A stretch of DNA of 64,000 nt from Fratercula arctica. Taxonomy: Eukaryota; Chordata; Aves; Charadriiformes; Alcidae. The stretch is from the NCBI GenBank assembly GCA_947846985.1, contig CANTUZ010000011.1, positions 26,785,089 to 26,849,088 on the forward strand. Direction: 5' to 3'. Made by a program: the position numbers and the translations under genes. This document shows, piece by piece, positions 1 to 12,400 of the stretch; position 1 is the first letter of the stretch; each line of letters begins with the position of its first letter. Under the pieces are notes generated by a model. The model was not told the DNA's origin. It worked only from the letters and a program-made list of their open reading frames with translations, and searched no databases.

Positions 1-2098
1 TCGGCTGTTGTATGAGTTTTTTGATGTCATGGGTGCTTCATACAGATCTGTTACCAGAAAGTATAATTGCTGCTGTAAATCTGAAAAGGCACACACTGGA
101 TATCCCTTTGCATTAAACACAATTTACTATCAAGCCTAACTACTTCTCTGTTATGGTGGACAAAGGATACAGCAAAGAACCTGGTATGTAAGCTCCAGGA
201 GGCAAGAAATTTGTCTTGCTGCTGGCTTAGCTTGCTTATAAACTGATAGACGGCGGTGGCTTACTGGAGACCAGTTTCACTTCTTGCTGTGAACCAGTGT
301 AAATCTTGCCTCTGCCTTCCTGCTGCTACTCTTGCTTTTAATACAGCTATAGTCGTCTTGTACACTTGCGCTTAGCATTGCGAGCTTTTCTGTTTTCAGC
401 CTACCAATGGAGCACACCCATTTTGAGAGAGGATTTCTAGGGCCTGTTTTCATTTTTCATCAGTATTGCGATAAGGTGGTGAGCAGCAATAGCGAATGGT
501 CTAATCCATTCACTTGGAACTGAGGCAATACACGTAGCCATCTTTATCTGGATCCCCTTGTTTTTTCTTGTTAGTTGTATATAAACCCAGGGTGGTCCAA
601 GTCAATGAAAAGACTGTCAATGACTTAGTGGAGTTTCTCCAGGTTCAGTGGATTTATGGAGCCTGCATTTTGATGGCAGGCATACTCTATCAGTTACAAC
701 ATTTAATTCCGTAAGTGTAGAAAGTGCAGTGATACTGAAACTCTTTTTGAAGAGAGACCTTAAATACCTCTGGAGGGTCTCATCTGTTTATAGTTCATCT
801 TCCAAGCTGAAGAAAACCTTCTCTTGAAAAGCAGCTACTTTGTGCTGCAGACACTGTGACACTGTCTAACCTTAAAGCTGAATCCTCACCTCCAAACAAT
901 TAATGCTTCATTTAAACAAGACAACTCCTGTCTTCATTAATTAAACTTATCACAGACTTTATGACATTTGAATGGAGAAATTTTGGGTAGTGGCAATTCT
1001 AATTTTTACATAAATTGCTGGGAAGAAATTTTCAAGTGTTTTATCCTGCAATAAAATTCTGTTATTGCAAACATTACTGAGCATGAAGGCTGTACATCTG
1101 TATTTACACAGTTCTTCTGCCTAGTGCAGTTTAAAATGCGGTGTCATATAGCAAGTAATTCCAATGTTTTGGGTTTTTTTTGTAAAAGTTTATGGAGCTT
1201 GGGTGCATTGAATACTAACTCCTAACAGAATACTTATTCAAACCTACAGCCTAAGTATTTATTTAATAAGAGTGGTGATAACTCCCACTGTCTTAGGACT
1301 TATATTTGCTGATTTTCTTGGGAGACAGATCATTGTCTTGTATTTAGTATATGGCTACTTATTTGTTGTATGACTTCAGTCTCCTGTCTTGGACACCTTG
1401 GAGAAAGTAGCTGTTCCTTAGCACGTAGCACACCTGCAGTGTGATAAGGGCGGGACAGGAGTCTTTCCACAGCTGCGTTTTGGGTTAGTATGGTCCAACA
1501 TCAGCAACTCTTGAGTTTCAGAAGCAGCGAGGTCTTGGAAGTTGTTGCAGAACAGCTGACTTCCACCCCAAAACCAGGCAGCTCCCCCCTCCTATCCAGA
1601 GGTGGTGTGGGGAGCACTAGGAGCTGCCCCTAGGAGAGGCTGGCATCTGCTCTCAGTGAGCTGGGATCCCTCTTCCTTCTCTCTCAGAGCATCAGCTTAT
1701 CTCCTCTTCCCTGTCCCCCAGCAGCAGCTATTAAAGTCATTCTTCTTTACTTGCCGGGCTGTCCCTACTGAAGAGATAAAAGCTCAGAGTTTGGCTGTTT
1801 TGCCTTTCTTCTGCTGGTTTGTGTAATGAAATGAAGATAAAGCTTTCACTCATTACCTGAATAGCCATCCTATTGTTTCTTCTGCCTTTTGATAGCAAAC
1901 TGGACAGAAGCATCCCAGGCTTGCTGTTCAGCTGTCTTCATTGATTAAACTACCTTTTGAAGTATCTGTCGTTGGCTATTGCTGAAGGATAAACGATGAC
2001 TAAGATGGATGAGTAATCTCATCTACTGTGATAACTCCCAGGGTTTTGGGTACTATCTTTTATCTTCTATTTCTTACCTACAAAAGAGATTAGTGGTG

Positions 2099-2130
2099 CT
2101 CATTGCTTTATGAACTCATTGCTTTATGAA
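2099..2130. repeat. Perfect 16-bp tandem duplication
   Basis: CTCATTGCTTTATGAA is present twice head to tail (2099-2114 and 2115-2130) with no mismatch. It looks like a recent replication-slippage duplication in intronic DNA. Confidence 0.95.
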
Positions 2131-5081
2131 GGCTGGAGAGCTGCATGTGAGTCATGCTATGGAAATACCAACGCGGATGAGGGGAAACCCTTTTCTCTGC
2201 AAGCAGAAAGGTAAAAGACATTGAGGAGGGAACACAAGGGTAAAAGACTTTGGGAGGTTTTCTGTGCAGAACATAAACTATATCAGCCCGTTACTTGGGC
2301 AGCTCAGGACACTGGGGGGTGTGTGAAAAAAGTGTTTGTGAATGACAGTTGACAAACAGGGACGGTACATTGCGGTTGAAGTCTAAAGCTGAATAATTTG
2401 GCAGATGTTCAGAAAAACAACAGAACTGAAAATAAATACTTTATTTTGATTTTAAAAAGCCTTCCAGAAGAAACTGTTCTGATTTTGTTGTTGTTCTCAA
2501 TGATTATGTTCAAAATTAATGCTTTAGATTTTTAATTTTTGGTAATATTTAATATGCTGCTGCTAGCCTCTTGGACAAAAGCTTGATTTTTGCCATAATT
2601 AACCTTTCAGTTTCTTGTTTAATAACAAATGAGATAATGCTAGCCTTTAACTTTTCCAATACGGGATGTACATATCAGTATTGAGATTTCAAAGATCAGT
2701 ATTTATCAGGGATCAGAACACAATTTTCACACTTGGTTTTCAGTAAAAAAATAACACAAGGTTGGAAAGCAAAAGCTTAACCACAACGATATTGCTATAC
2801 AGGTTTGAAAACCTAAGCAAATAAAAGCTCATTTATATTCTTGTCTGATTAGCACAATCAGAACTTATTGATGCTAAAATGAACCAAATTTCCATAACTA
2901 TAAACAGAATATTAAAATATAGCTGTGTAATGCCGCATGATTTTTTTTCCTTCTTGGATGGAACAAATAGTTATGACTTTCTTGCCGCCTTTTTAGGAGT
3001 CTCGTAACAAAGTCACAGCATTTCAAACACAGGCCTCTTAGCAGGAAAGTAGACCTTTTTTCTAGAAAAGTGCTGCTGGCTTTCTTGGAAGACAAAGGAG
3101 AAGATGACACGTAGGCGAGTGTGTTCGTGCTTGGTTGACGTTTACTCTTGCATAGTCAAGGGTCAGATATTCAGGGACTGCAAACTCGGTGGAAAAACAT
3201 TTGAATGTAGAAACCAGTTTATTTGAACTGGCCACTAGAAGTATTTGTAGTATTTTAATACAAAAGAGGAGGAGAGAAAACCTTAGTGAAGAAGGGGAGT
3301 AACTGTACGCAATGATACTCAGTAAGGAGCTCTGTTTCACTGAAGCCAACTGGATGTTTCCCTGTGGTGTAAAATGAGAAACCTGCAACAGCCTAATGCA
3401 AAGGGCGCAGGGCTGTGGGTTTTGAGGAGACCTGGGTTTAAATTGGGATGGCTCTCACCTTGTGCAGGTGAGTCAGAAGTTTCCATTCAAATTGCCAAGA
3501 AAAAGCGTAATGACCCTTGCAAGGGTCTATGAAAAGCCACAAATCGGAGACTTTCTGCATTGTTCTAAATACACACTGACGTTTGTTCCATCTCGTGTCA
3601 CTTTAAGACAAGCGTGAGGAATTGGTGGGTTAGCCTCACATTTGTTTAGTAGAGGCAATAGAGTATGTCAGGAGATTATTTAAAATAAGCAGAAAACTTC
3701 ACAGCTGCTGTGGCACTCCTCCACCATTGCAGACGGGAGAGGCTCGAAGTGCCACCTTGTCCCCAGTGCGCTGCGACTCACGCCTTGCACATGAGGCGTG
3801 TACGTTGCAGAATAACTCAGTGCATCTTCGGGTGCTCTGCAGCAAGAGGCAAAGGACTGCAAAGAGAAATGGAACGTTCATTTGCCTTTGGCTGTTGTTG
3901 TGTGATGAGAACTTCAAAATGTTTTAAATCTGAATGAAAAACAGCTTAATTTGCATAGTCAAGGGTAATTAGTGTGTATTTTATCCTGGTTCCTCGTACA
4001 ACTATTTATAACTCTGAAAGTGATATAGAAAAATCCCCAAATAGTTCAATGTCAGATTCAGTTGAGGATTCTCCCACACTTCAAAGGTGGCAGATAAAGG
4101 TATTGCTATCGGTAAACAGTTGAATGGCAAATTTTATGATATTGAAGACAACAGGTGGATTGCGACACTAACAGCCTTCGTACCACATACAGGATTTGAT
4201 TCACACTGGTGTGAATGTACACTAACATAAATCTTGACATGGCACCTTTGAGGAGCTTCAGATCTGCTCCTCAGTCATTTTTTGGGAGGCTTTCGCATAG
4301 CTTGGAAGAGCTAAAGTGTAAATAAGAACCAGTCTTTAAAAGCTCTTGCCATATGTTCAAGAAATTCTTTAGCTAGTTCATTCCTTCCTGTGATGTTTTG
4401 TGCCATTTGGGAAGCGATTCTAGCAAGCTCTGATACGAGACAGTGGTTTTTGAGATAAACTACTGACATTAATGGTGCCGTGACTTTTTGGGGAGAGGGA
4501 GTAGTGTGACTTCTGCCTTCAAAATTTATAAGAATTGCCTTTGATTGCAGCTGTGGAAAAAAAAAATCTGAATTTACTTCCTAGCCTATGCAAAACTTTA
4601 TTGCAGACCATAGACTGTAATTTAAAGAAAGAAAATTACATGGCTGAACCTATTTTTTTAATATATTCTATATATAAAAATCTAAAGATTCATGTCAAAT
4701 TCCAGATCTACATCCATAGCATTGATGCAGAATGAGTATATTTCAGCTTTTATAGGAATTTACAAGTGGGTGACAGTAGTGAGCAGAACAGTAGAAAATA
4801 TTATTTCTAATTCTTTTTTTAGAGTTTTTTGGATCTTAACTTGAACTATTGTATTCTGTAAATAGTATCTGAAGGGAAAATGAAATTACATAAAAGCATA
4901 GAGTAAATGAGGGAGAAAAAGCAGTTGTTGCAGAACATAACCTTATCGGTTGGGGTGACAGTTTCAATTCCATTTGAGTTCTCTCCAGTTCTCATCCTTT
5001 TTATGTTGGATTAAGTAACAATTTTTGTCTTATTCCTATAGCAACCTTATCTTTTTTTAATGCAAATCTGTTTGTCTCTTA

Positions 5082-5107
5082 CTATCTTTCAAAGCTATCT
5101 TTCAAAG
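5082..5107. repeat. 13-bp tandem duplication
   Basis: CTATCTTTCAAAG occurs twice in direct succession. This is intronic and has no evident function. Confidence 0.85.
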
Positions 5108-5207
5108 CTTTCACATGAATAGCTTATGAAGGAGAGGAGTGTGGTAAGGAGAGAGAGCAGAGACTTTCCAGCATAGGAAATAAGGGAAAGAATGTTTTGG
5201 ATATATT

Positions 5208-5237
5208 AAAAAAAAAAAAAATCCAATTTTTTTTTTT
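5208..5237. repeat. A14 / T11 inverted homopolymer pair
   Basis: A run of about 14 A is followed after five bases (TCCAA) by a run of about 11 T. The two can fold into an A:T hairpin and will be length-variable. There is no gene context. Confidence 0.85.
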
Positions 5238-6365
5238 CTTGCACAAAGCTATTTATTGCATCATTTTTCAGTGTGGTTTTTTCCATGAGGACTAAAGTTT
5301 TCATACTGTTTTAGTAGGTTGTCCGGGCAAAACTTTTCGAAAAAGTTGGAAAGCCAACCTACACGCCCACCCAAAAATACAGACTTAATGAGCTGCAACA
5401 TTATGGCTATAACTTAAGAAAAGCCTTAAGATAAGTCTTGCCCTGATTTTACTCCTCGTGTAACTTGGATTGTCTTAAGAGGAAGTTGGGTGCAAGCAGA
5501 AGTTTAGCTGGGGGCTGTGTTGACCCCCATCTTTCTGTGCAGCCCTTCTGCCTGTCGGTGGCCCACAGCTCCCCAGCTGGGAGCATCCTGACCTGGGGAG
5601 GGTCTTTGAATCCTCTGTATCACGGGGGTGAGGCCCCAGGTCAGAGTGTAAAACCAGTTTGTACAAAAGGGTTTCCGTCCTCTCTTGGTTGCATCTGCTT
5701 GCCATTTTAAGGCATTAAATGAGGTTGAAAAAAGCAGCTGTTGCTTTGTCTCTGTACATCTTTTTCTCATATTAAATATTTCACTTGATTGGACTTGCTT
5801 AATATAATACGCGTCTGAACTGAAGTGCAATGGAAGACAGTTATGTAAATTGATCTGAATCAAAATTTTTCTTCCATAGCTGTAACGGGGATAATTTAAC
5901 TGTCTGCTCCCTCAGTCCTGATGACTGCGTCTTCCTGAGAACCAGATGCCAACCCGGTGGCAGCAGTGTTAGTGTTGATACTAAGAAATAAGGATCTCCT
6001 GGAACCATAGTTTTGAGTGCGCCTTGTTGTTCACCTGCTTTTGGTTGTCCACCACCTTTTGTTAGTTACTGCCCAGAGTCCTGCTGGGAGCAGCTTTGCT
6101 ACCCAGCTTTCTGGGTGCATTCAAAGCATATTTGCGGTCAGTGGGTGAGGAATGGGCTGTTTGTTTATTAGCCCATTCACGTTTCATCCTCATAATCCAC
6201 TTTTTCATTTCTCTAATAGCTATCGACGTTTTGGCAATAATTATTTTTGACTTAAACATTAGTTTTGCTAAGTTAGATGGTCTTTGGATAGCAATAATTT
6301 GTTTGCTGAAATTATTTAGCGAATGACAGTCTAGTTCTTACGTTGTAAGTCTGGGATTTTTTTCA

Positions 6366-6423
6366 GGGGTTTGGTGGTGGGGTTTGGGGGGAAGGTTTTT
6401 TGGTTGGGGGGGTTGTTTGTGGG
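6366..6423 (+). repeat. G/T-rich tract with G-quadruplex potential
   Basis: Runs of 4, 4, 6 and 7 G, separated by T-rich loops and GG pairs, are all on the + strand. The tract would lie on the coding (non-template) strand of CNTN3. The first loop is about nine bases, so it meets only relaxed quadruplex rules unless the six-G run is split. Confidence 0.6.
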
Positions 6424-9400
6424 CTTTTTCAAGGCTTTTAAAACCTAAAAGTTTTAAAAAGATTAAATCTTAAAAAGATTAAACCAATTCGATCCATTAT
6501 ATTTTTAGATATTTAGACTTTATGCCAAAATTCTGAGACTTTTTAACAGGAGCCTTTTGAAGTGCTAGCTTCACTTCTGTAGGTGTAAGAATTTTCATAA
6601 ATAACTAACAATTTTGGCATTTCCTGTACCTCCCCTGCCCAGTAAAGCTCGAAATAAAAAATGTTTTCCTTTTTTTTTTTTTTGAGAAGAATGCTGACTT
6701 TCCTTGCACTTAAGGACTGTTCCTAAACCTCTAGTATATGGCTTATTTGGGAAAACAGCTTACATTCACTGAAAAATCAAAGCAAATCGTTGGCTAGGGA
6801 AAGAATTTCAGCCCTTGTTTTGTTTGTCAGAGTTACCCTAATGGGGTCTTGTTAGCCCATTTAGCGTACTACAGGTAATAGTAAGATAATACTTAAAAGC
6901 ATCCACATTACATTAACACCACATTAATGACCTGATCTAAATCCCGTTGAAGTTAATAGGAGTGTTCAGTAGGAATTTCATCCTTTGGTCTTTCAACTGT
7001 AGTTTTACAACTTACAAAATCAAACATAAAACTTTTCAGTCAACATAAACACATCTGGGTTATCTGTGTTGTACTTCACCCTTCATGGCTAATAAAACTA
7101 TTGGATTTGAAGCCTCCTCAAACTGAATCAAGTACTTAAAATAATAATTCTGAATGCATTTTACAGCAACAAGTTCCGAAATAGGAAAAAATGGTGTTGC
7201 TAAAAGGTGTACAACAAGCGCAGTTGGCTTGTGATGAACCAAATTTTACTAACACTCAATGAATATATAAATATGTAGTAAGTTTTAACTGTAAGTCACC
7301 CATGGCTGCAACACAATAAATGTCAGATTTAGGCAGGATTGAGAATAGCTCTTGAAATGTCTTCACTGTATCTTCTTACTTTTTCAGGGCTCCAGTTTGC
7401 TGCCAGCCTGCCTCCTTTGCTTCCTGATGCTTATTGTCAGTATGGCTATTTGCTAAGCAAAGGAGGTATCTTAATACTAAAGGGATGGAACTTGCAGAAC
7501 TACTCCTATTACACTGTATTGCTTCTGTCTTTATTTTTGTATCGATAATGTATTTACGTAAGTGTTTCTAGTAGAATATGATAGTGAGCGGTGACAGAGA
7601 ACACGGGCTGTGAATTATGTGGAGTCTCATTTAATAACGAAGGAAATTCTCCCTACTTACGAGAAGAGATGCAGTACCTGTTTTTTTTTATTTTCCTGTT
7701 ATTACCTCTCTCAGCCCTGTGCAGTGAGAGATCTTCTTTCTTTTTTATGAAACTGTATTTTTTCAGCCTGTGGCTTTTTATTAAATTGTAGTTAACAATA
7801 TACTTTTGAGGATTACATCACCCTACATGGAGCAATTTGGCTTAGGCTGGAGATCAATCTGCACATAGAGCATCTGTCACTTAATGATTCTGCTTAGATA
7901 CCAACAAAAAGACTGAAGGTCCCACTGTGTTTGGGGGATTTTCTCCTTATGTGCAAGTGTCCATCTATTAAACTCTCTTCTTTAGCACTGGAATTGTATT
8001 TGTTTTTATAAACGGAGTGGCAGAAGAACAGGTAGGTATTTCTGGGCAGTTGTTTTTCTCCGGTCCCGCAGCTTCTGCTGTTGAATGGTCTGATGCTGAA
8101 TTTATTAATCTATGCAGTTGCTTGCTCAGGTGTAATCCCTTGTTCAGCCACATTTATTCACACACTGAAGGATATGCACATTGGTACATCATAGCATATT
8201 AAAGGTTTACTGCTGCCTGCCACAGCTGTCATCTCTTTGACCCTTCAGTAAACTAACAGTCTTCCACATAATTTTGCTTTCATTCAAGTGTAATGCCGTT
8301 ACTGCGGAGGCAGACAGAATGCAATTCTCTAACAATCTTGTTTCCTTCCCTTCTCTTCTGAGGAGGTTAATGTTCTCAAATGATCCCTGCATTTTCTTTT
8401 TTCACTCTCTTGCTGCAAGAAGAGCAAAGAAGAAAGTGCTCTGGATAATCTGTTTGCACTAGCTTTTGGAGGATGGAGCGAACTGGAAAGATGAACTCCC
8501 CAGTTAGCTGGAAGGCCTTTTTACCACTTGAATTTCAAATGCCTTCATTTGTTTCCTTGGCACTTCTATTTTTGTTGCTTTTTACTAAAAGCTTATACAG
8601 ATTTTTTTTCTGATACCACTCACTATAGAAATGAGCAAGTCAAAACCTCTTTACCCAAAACCAGCTAAACCACGTTTAAATGTTAATGACGTATGGGAAT
8701 AACTGAAGATCTAAGTTTAATCGTGTTTTGTCCATAGACATTTGCCACATACAAGTGGTACCATTTCAGAAAACAACGAACCTCCCCCCCTCAACTTCAT
8801 ATTAATGTTTGTGTTATATTAGCACCTTGCAGACAACATGGATAGCCTTGTGATCTTGCAGAGCTGATGCAGAGAAGGAAAGCTTGGAGATGATGGGCTG
8901 AAACTGGTGTCTGGGAGCATCTATGCAAAACCCTGGCATGTAAGGCAGCAGCCAGCACGTCATCAAGTGCAGTTTCTCTTTATGAACTTGCCATCATTGT
9001 AATGTCTAATGACTTGTGCTTTCCTAGTGCTTTTATATTGATTACTTCTACTGTATGTAATATTATTTTACCCAGTACTGAAGTTAAACAATCAAATGAG
9101 TTGGTCATTTATTGGGTTTCTTGGTTTAGAGACTGGTTCTGTGCTGCTACAGCTTCTCACCTGCTCTCTGAAGTCTGTTTGCTATTTGCCAGTAAACCTC
9201 ATCACTCCCCGAGTACCAAGAGGTATGATACGATGCTTTTGATTATTAACAATCTGATATTAACAATTGTGTCTTGCATTTCCTTATCAATTGTTCACAA
9301 TCCTTTGCATTCAGCTATTTTTTGAACTTCTGATTTCTTAATATGTATCTCTTTCTGGTTTTATTTCATATTCTTTTCAGAAGAATTTTTTTGAAAGTTC

Positions 9401-12400
9401 AGTGTCTTTGGTTAACAAAATCTAGCATTTTTTTCTTACTGTTTCATCACTTCAGCTCTTAACATATGCTACTCTTATTTACCCTTTCATCTTTGTGTAT
9501 AAGTCTGTTGTTCGCTTCCATTCAAAAGTAACTATAGCTTCTCTTTAAGCCAGTCTTATCCATCCTGTATTTTTCTTTCTCCTAGCTTTTCTCATGGGGA
9601 TTCAGTGGAATTACTATCTTCTTTCTTTTAGGAGCCTTTTTGCCTCACAATAAATCCTTCTTTACTGAACACACTGTCTAGAGAATCTGATCTTTGTGTC
9701 TAAACTGTGGGACCTAAACATACTTCCAGACTCCAGTATTTACTGACTCCATGGCAAAAGTGAAACTGATTTCTCGCATCCCAGTGTTCGTGAGAAGATG
9801 ATGTTGGTCCAGAGGCTGCAAAAGGGCTGCTATTGCAACTGTTTTCAGTTGAAAGCAAGACACTTAGGCACCCTGTGGTACTTGTCTGCCACACACGTAT
9901 TGATTTGTCACTATATAAGGTGTCCCAGTAGATGAAGTTAGAGTGACTTCTTATCACAAATCATTGCTTTGTGTAATGAATTTAATTTATTCCATGTCAT
10001 GCTTGCAAGGCTCTCCTGTTCTTCCTCCAGACGACGCAGTATCAGATACCAATTCATTCTCAGTGAGACCAAATGCAATTTTATCATCTATTTACCCCTG
10101 TGTTTAATTGCGTAATGATTATTGTTCCTGCTTTTATAAACCAAAACATGGGATTTGTTATCTGCATGGGGATTATACTGCTTGTTTTTTAAATGTCTGT
10201 TATATCTGGGTCAGAGCAGTGATTAATATTGGAAGAGAGGTTTTGTAACCAGGCTGAAGCTCTGGCATATGTACTGAAAAGGCCATTCTGATTTTCTAGA
10301 GGATATGAGGGGCGGCAGGAGATGTGTGACAGAGCAAATGAAATTTGGCTTAATTGCAGTGGGTAGACTTTGTCTGTAGTTGTGGTCAGGTTGATCAGCG
10401 TGGTTTGTGTAGCTGGTAGGTACAGAGCAGTTCTTTGGTAGAATAAAAGGTAGTGCTTACAGTACTTCAGACTTGAGAAAATAAGCTATGCCATAGGTTA
10501 TTCATGTCTTTCTAAGATGAAGGATCAGAAGGAACTGTTAGATGATCTATATCCTGGATATTGCAATACAGTTTTACTTGATAACCCTGGTATTAAGCCT
10601 ATATCCAGTATCTAGTAACTTATTGCTGCTTCTGAACTGTCCGCAGTTTTAATTCTAACTTTAATTTATCTGGCTTCAGCTTTTGGGTTTCTCCTACCTA
10701 AGAAAATGATACCAGGAGAAACTCCTGTGCAAATGCAATAGGAAAGCGAGAAGGCAGCATGCTGCTGAGAGCTGCTGCAAAGCCAGTGCCAGCCTTGCGG
10801 GTGACAGCAGTGGTTACTCCTCCAGTGTGCCTTCATTCTGCTCTAAATGATTTCTTTTATTGACTGCTGTGAGCCTTTAGATAGGAAGGTACACATATAA
10901 GGAAGTTGCTTACAGTGCAAACGTATTTCAGCCTAGATAAGTAGAACCGCTGTGGTGAGTCTGGCTGTGTGTGTTGGAGCAACTGGAGGTATCTCAGCTC
11001 ATCAGGTTTCCTTAAATGAGCCACCAGCGTGGAGCGTGAAGTCCATGCTCAGCAAGAGCTGCCGTGCACTCAATGCCTGCTGCAGCTCATTGGAGTTGCA
11101 AAATAATTTGACACCTTCTATATTCAGACTCTTGAAAACTAATTAAATATACTCAGCAGCACTTGAGGATAGGAGAGGTTTCCAGATAAGACAAGAAACT
11201 GGCTGCTCTAATAGCAGGAAACTCTGACATGAATTATCAGCTCCCCATACTGAGCAGGTCCAAAATGAGACCCGATGGCCTTGAGATGGCCTTAGGCTGT
11301 TTTGGTTGAATTGACTCTTTGTCTTTGTCTTTGCTGTTTAAGAAACGGCTCTATCAAATTCTGCTCCCTGAAGCTTCCCAGGTTCCCTGCAGCATCTTCT
11401 CCCTGTACCTTAGGTGTAAGCAAGAAAATACCTTTCTAGGTCTTCCTGTACATGTGAAGACTTACTAATATGCCCAAACTCTTGATTGCTCCCTGTGCTT
11501 GCTGTTTGTTGCTATTTCTCTGTAACGCTCATCTAATGGAGCCTGGGATGAGACGGTCTGTCTTGAGTTCAGACCCTGGCAGCGAAAACTGTGAATTCCC
11601 TTTGGATTAAAAGAAAAGGGAGGAGACAGAAGAATTTGATTGTAATGAATATCATGATCATAATTAAGGGGTGAGGGTTTGGCAGAATGAGGTTTATGAG
11701 ACTGCAGATATGGGTATTTTAAGAAAAGTTGAGGAACGTGCTGCTCCCGAGTGTTGGTAAGGGTTGGGGAGGCTGGAACTGGTGGGGAAGCAAGGACTGA
11801 AGGGGAAGCTGTTGAGGAGAAGGGAGGACAAACAGAAAGGTGTGTGAGAAATGACAGAAACATGTAGGAACTGCATCTCAAGCCAAAGCATCCTAGACCC
11901 CATGGGAGACCGTGCCATTGGGACTGAGACTCTCTGGAGCTGGGGGTTTCGGTGTGCATGGCTGCTTCATGGGACCTGTGTTCATAACCTTCCTGGTGGC
12001 TTCAGTGGCTTCCTGGTGTCCCTCAATGCCTTTCCCAGCTGCAGCGTGTCCCCAGTCAACAGGGCCCAACACACACTCCCATCCCAACCCTTGGTGCCGA
12101 AATCTTACTACTTTCGGTTTTTCTCTTGGCCAATATTTGTGATCTTAGGCAACCATAATTCTGGCATTTTCTAACTCCAAATAGAGCTTGCAAACTCAGT
12201 ATGTTCTTTTAACTTTATTAGGGACTACAGAGTAATATGTTTGCACAAGAATACTGAATTAGATTAAACAATGGCTTCTTTTAGATTTTGATTAAATACC
12301 TTTTTTAAGAACTTGTGCACAGGTTGGAGATACGGCTTCATGGGAAAATTTTCATCATTTGGCTTTCATCTTCAGTATTTAAGAAATTATTCGACCGTTT

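Noticed and set aside
11465..11959. Longest open frame in the window (164 codons, minus strand)
   Set aside because: Ser/Pro-rich low-complexity translation, no domain recognised, no promoter or splice context, and competing frames on both strands overlap it. Probably chance in a purine-rich stretch.
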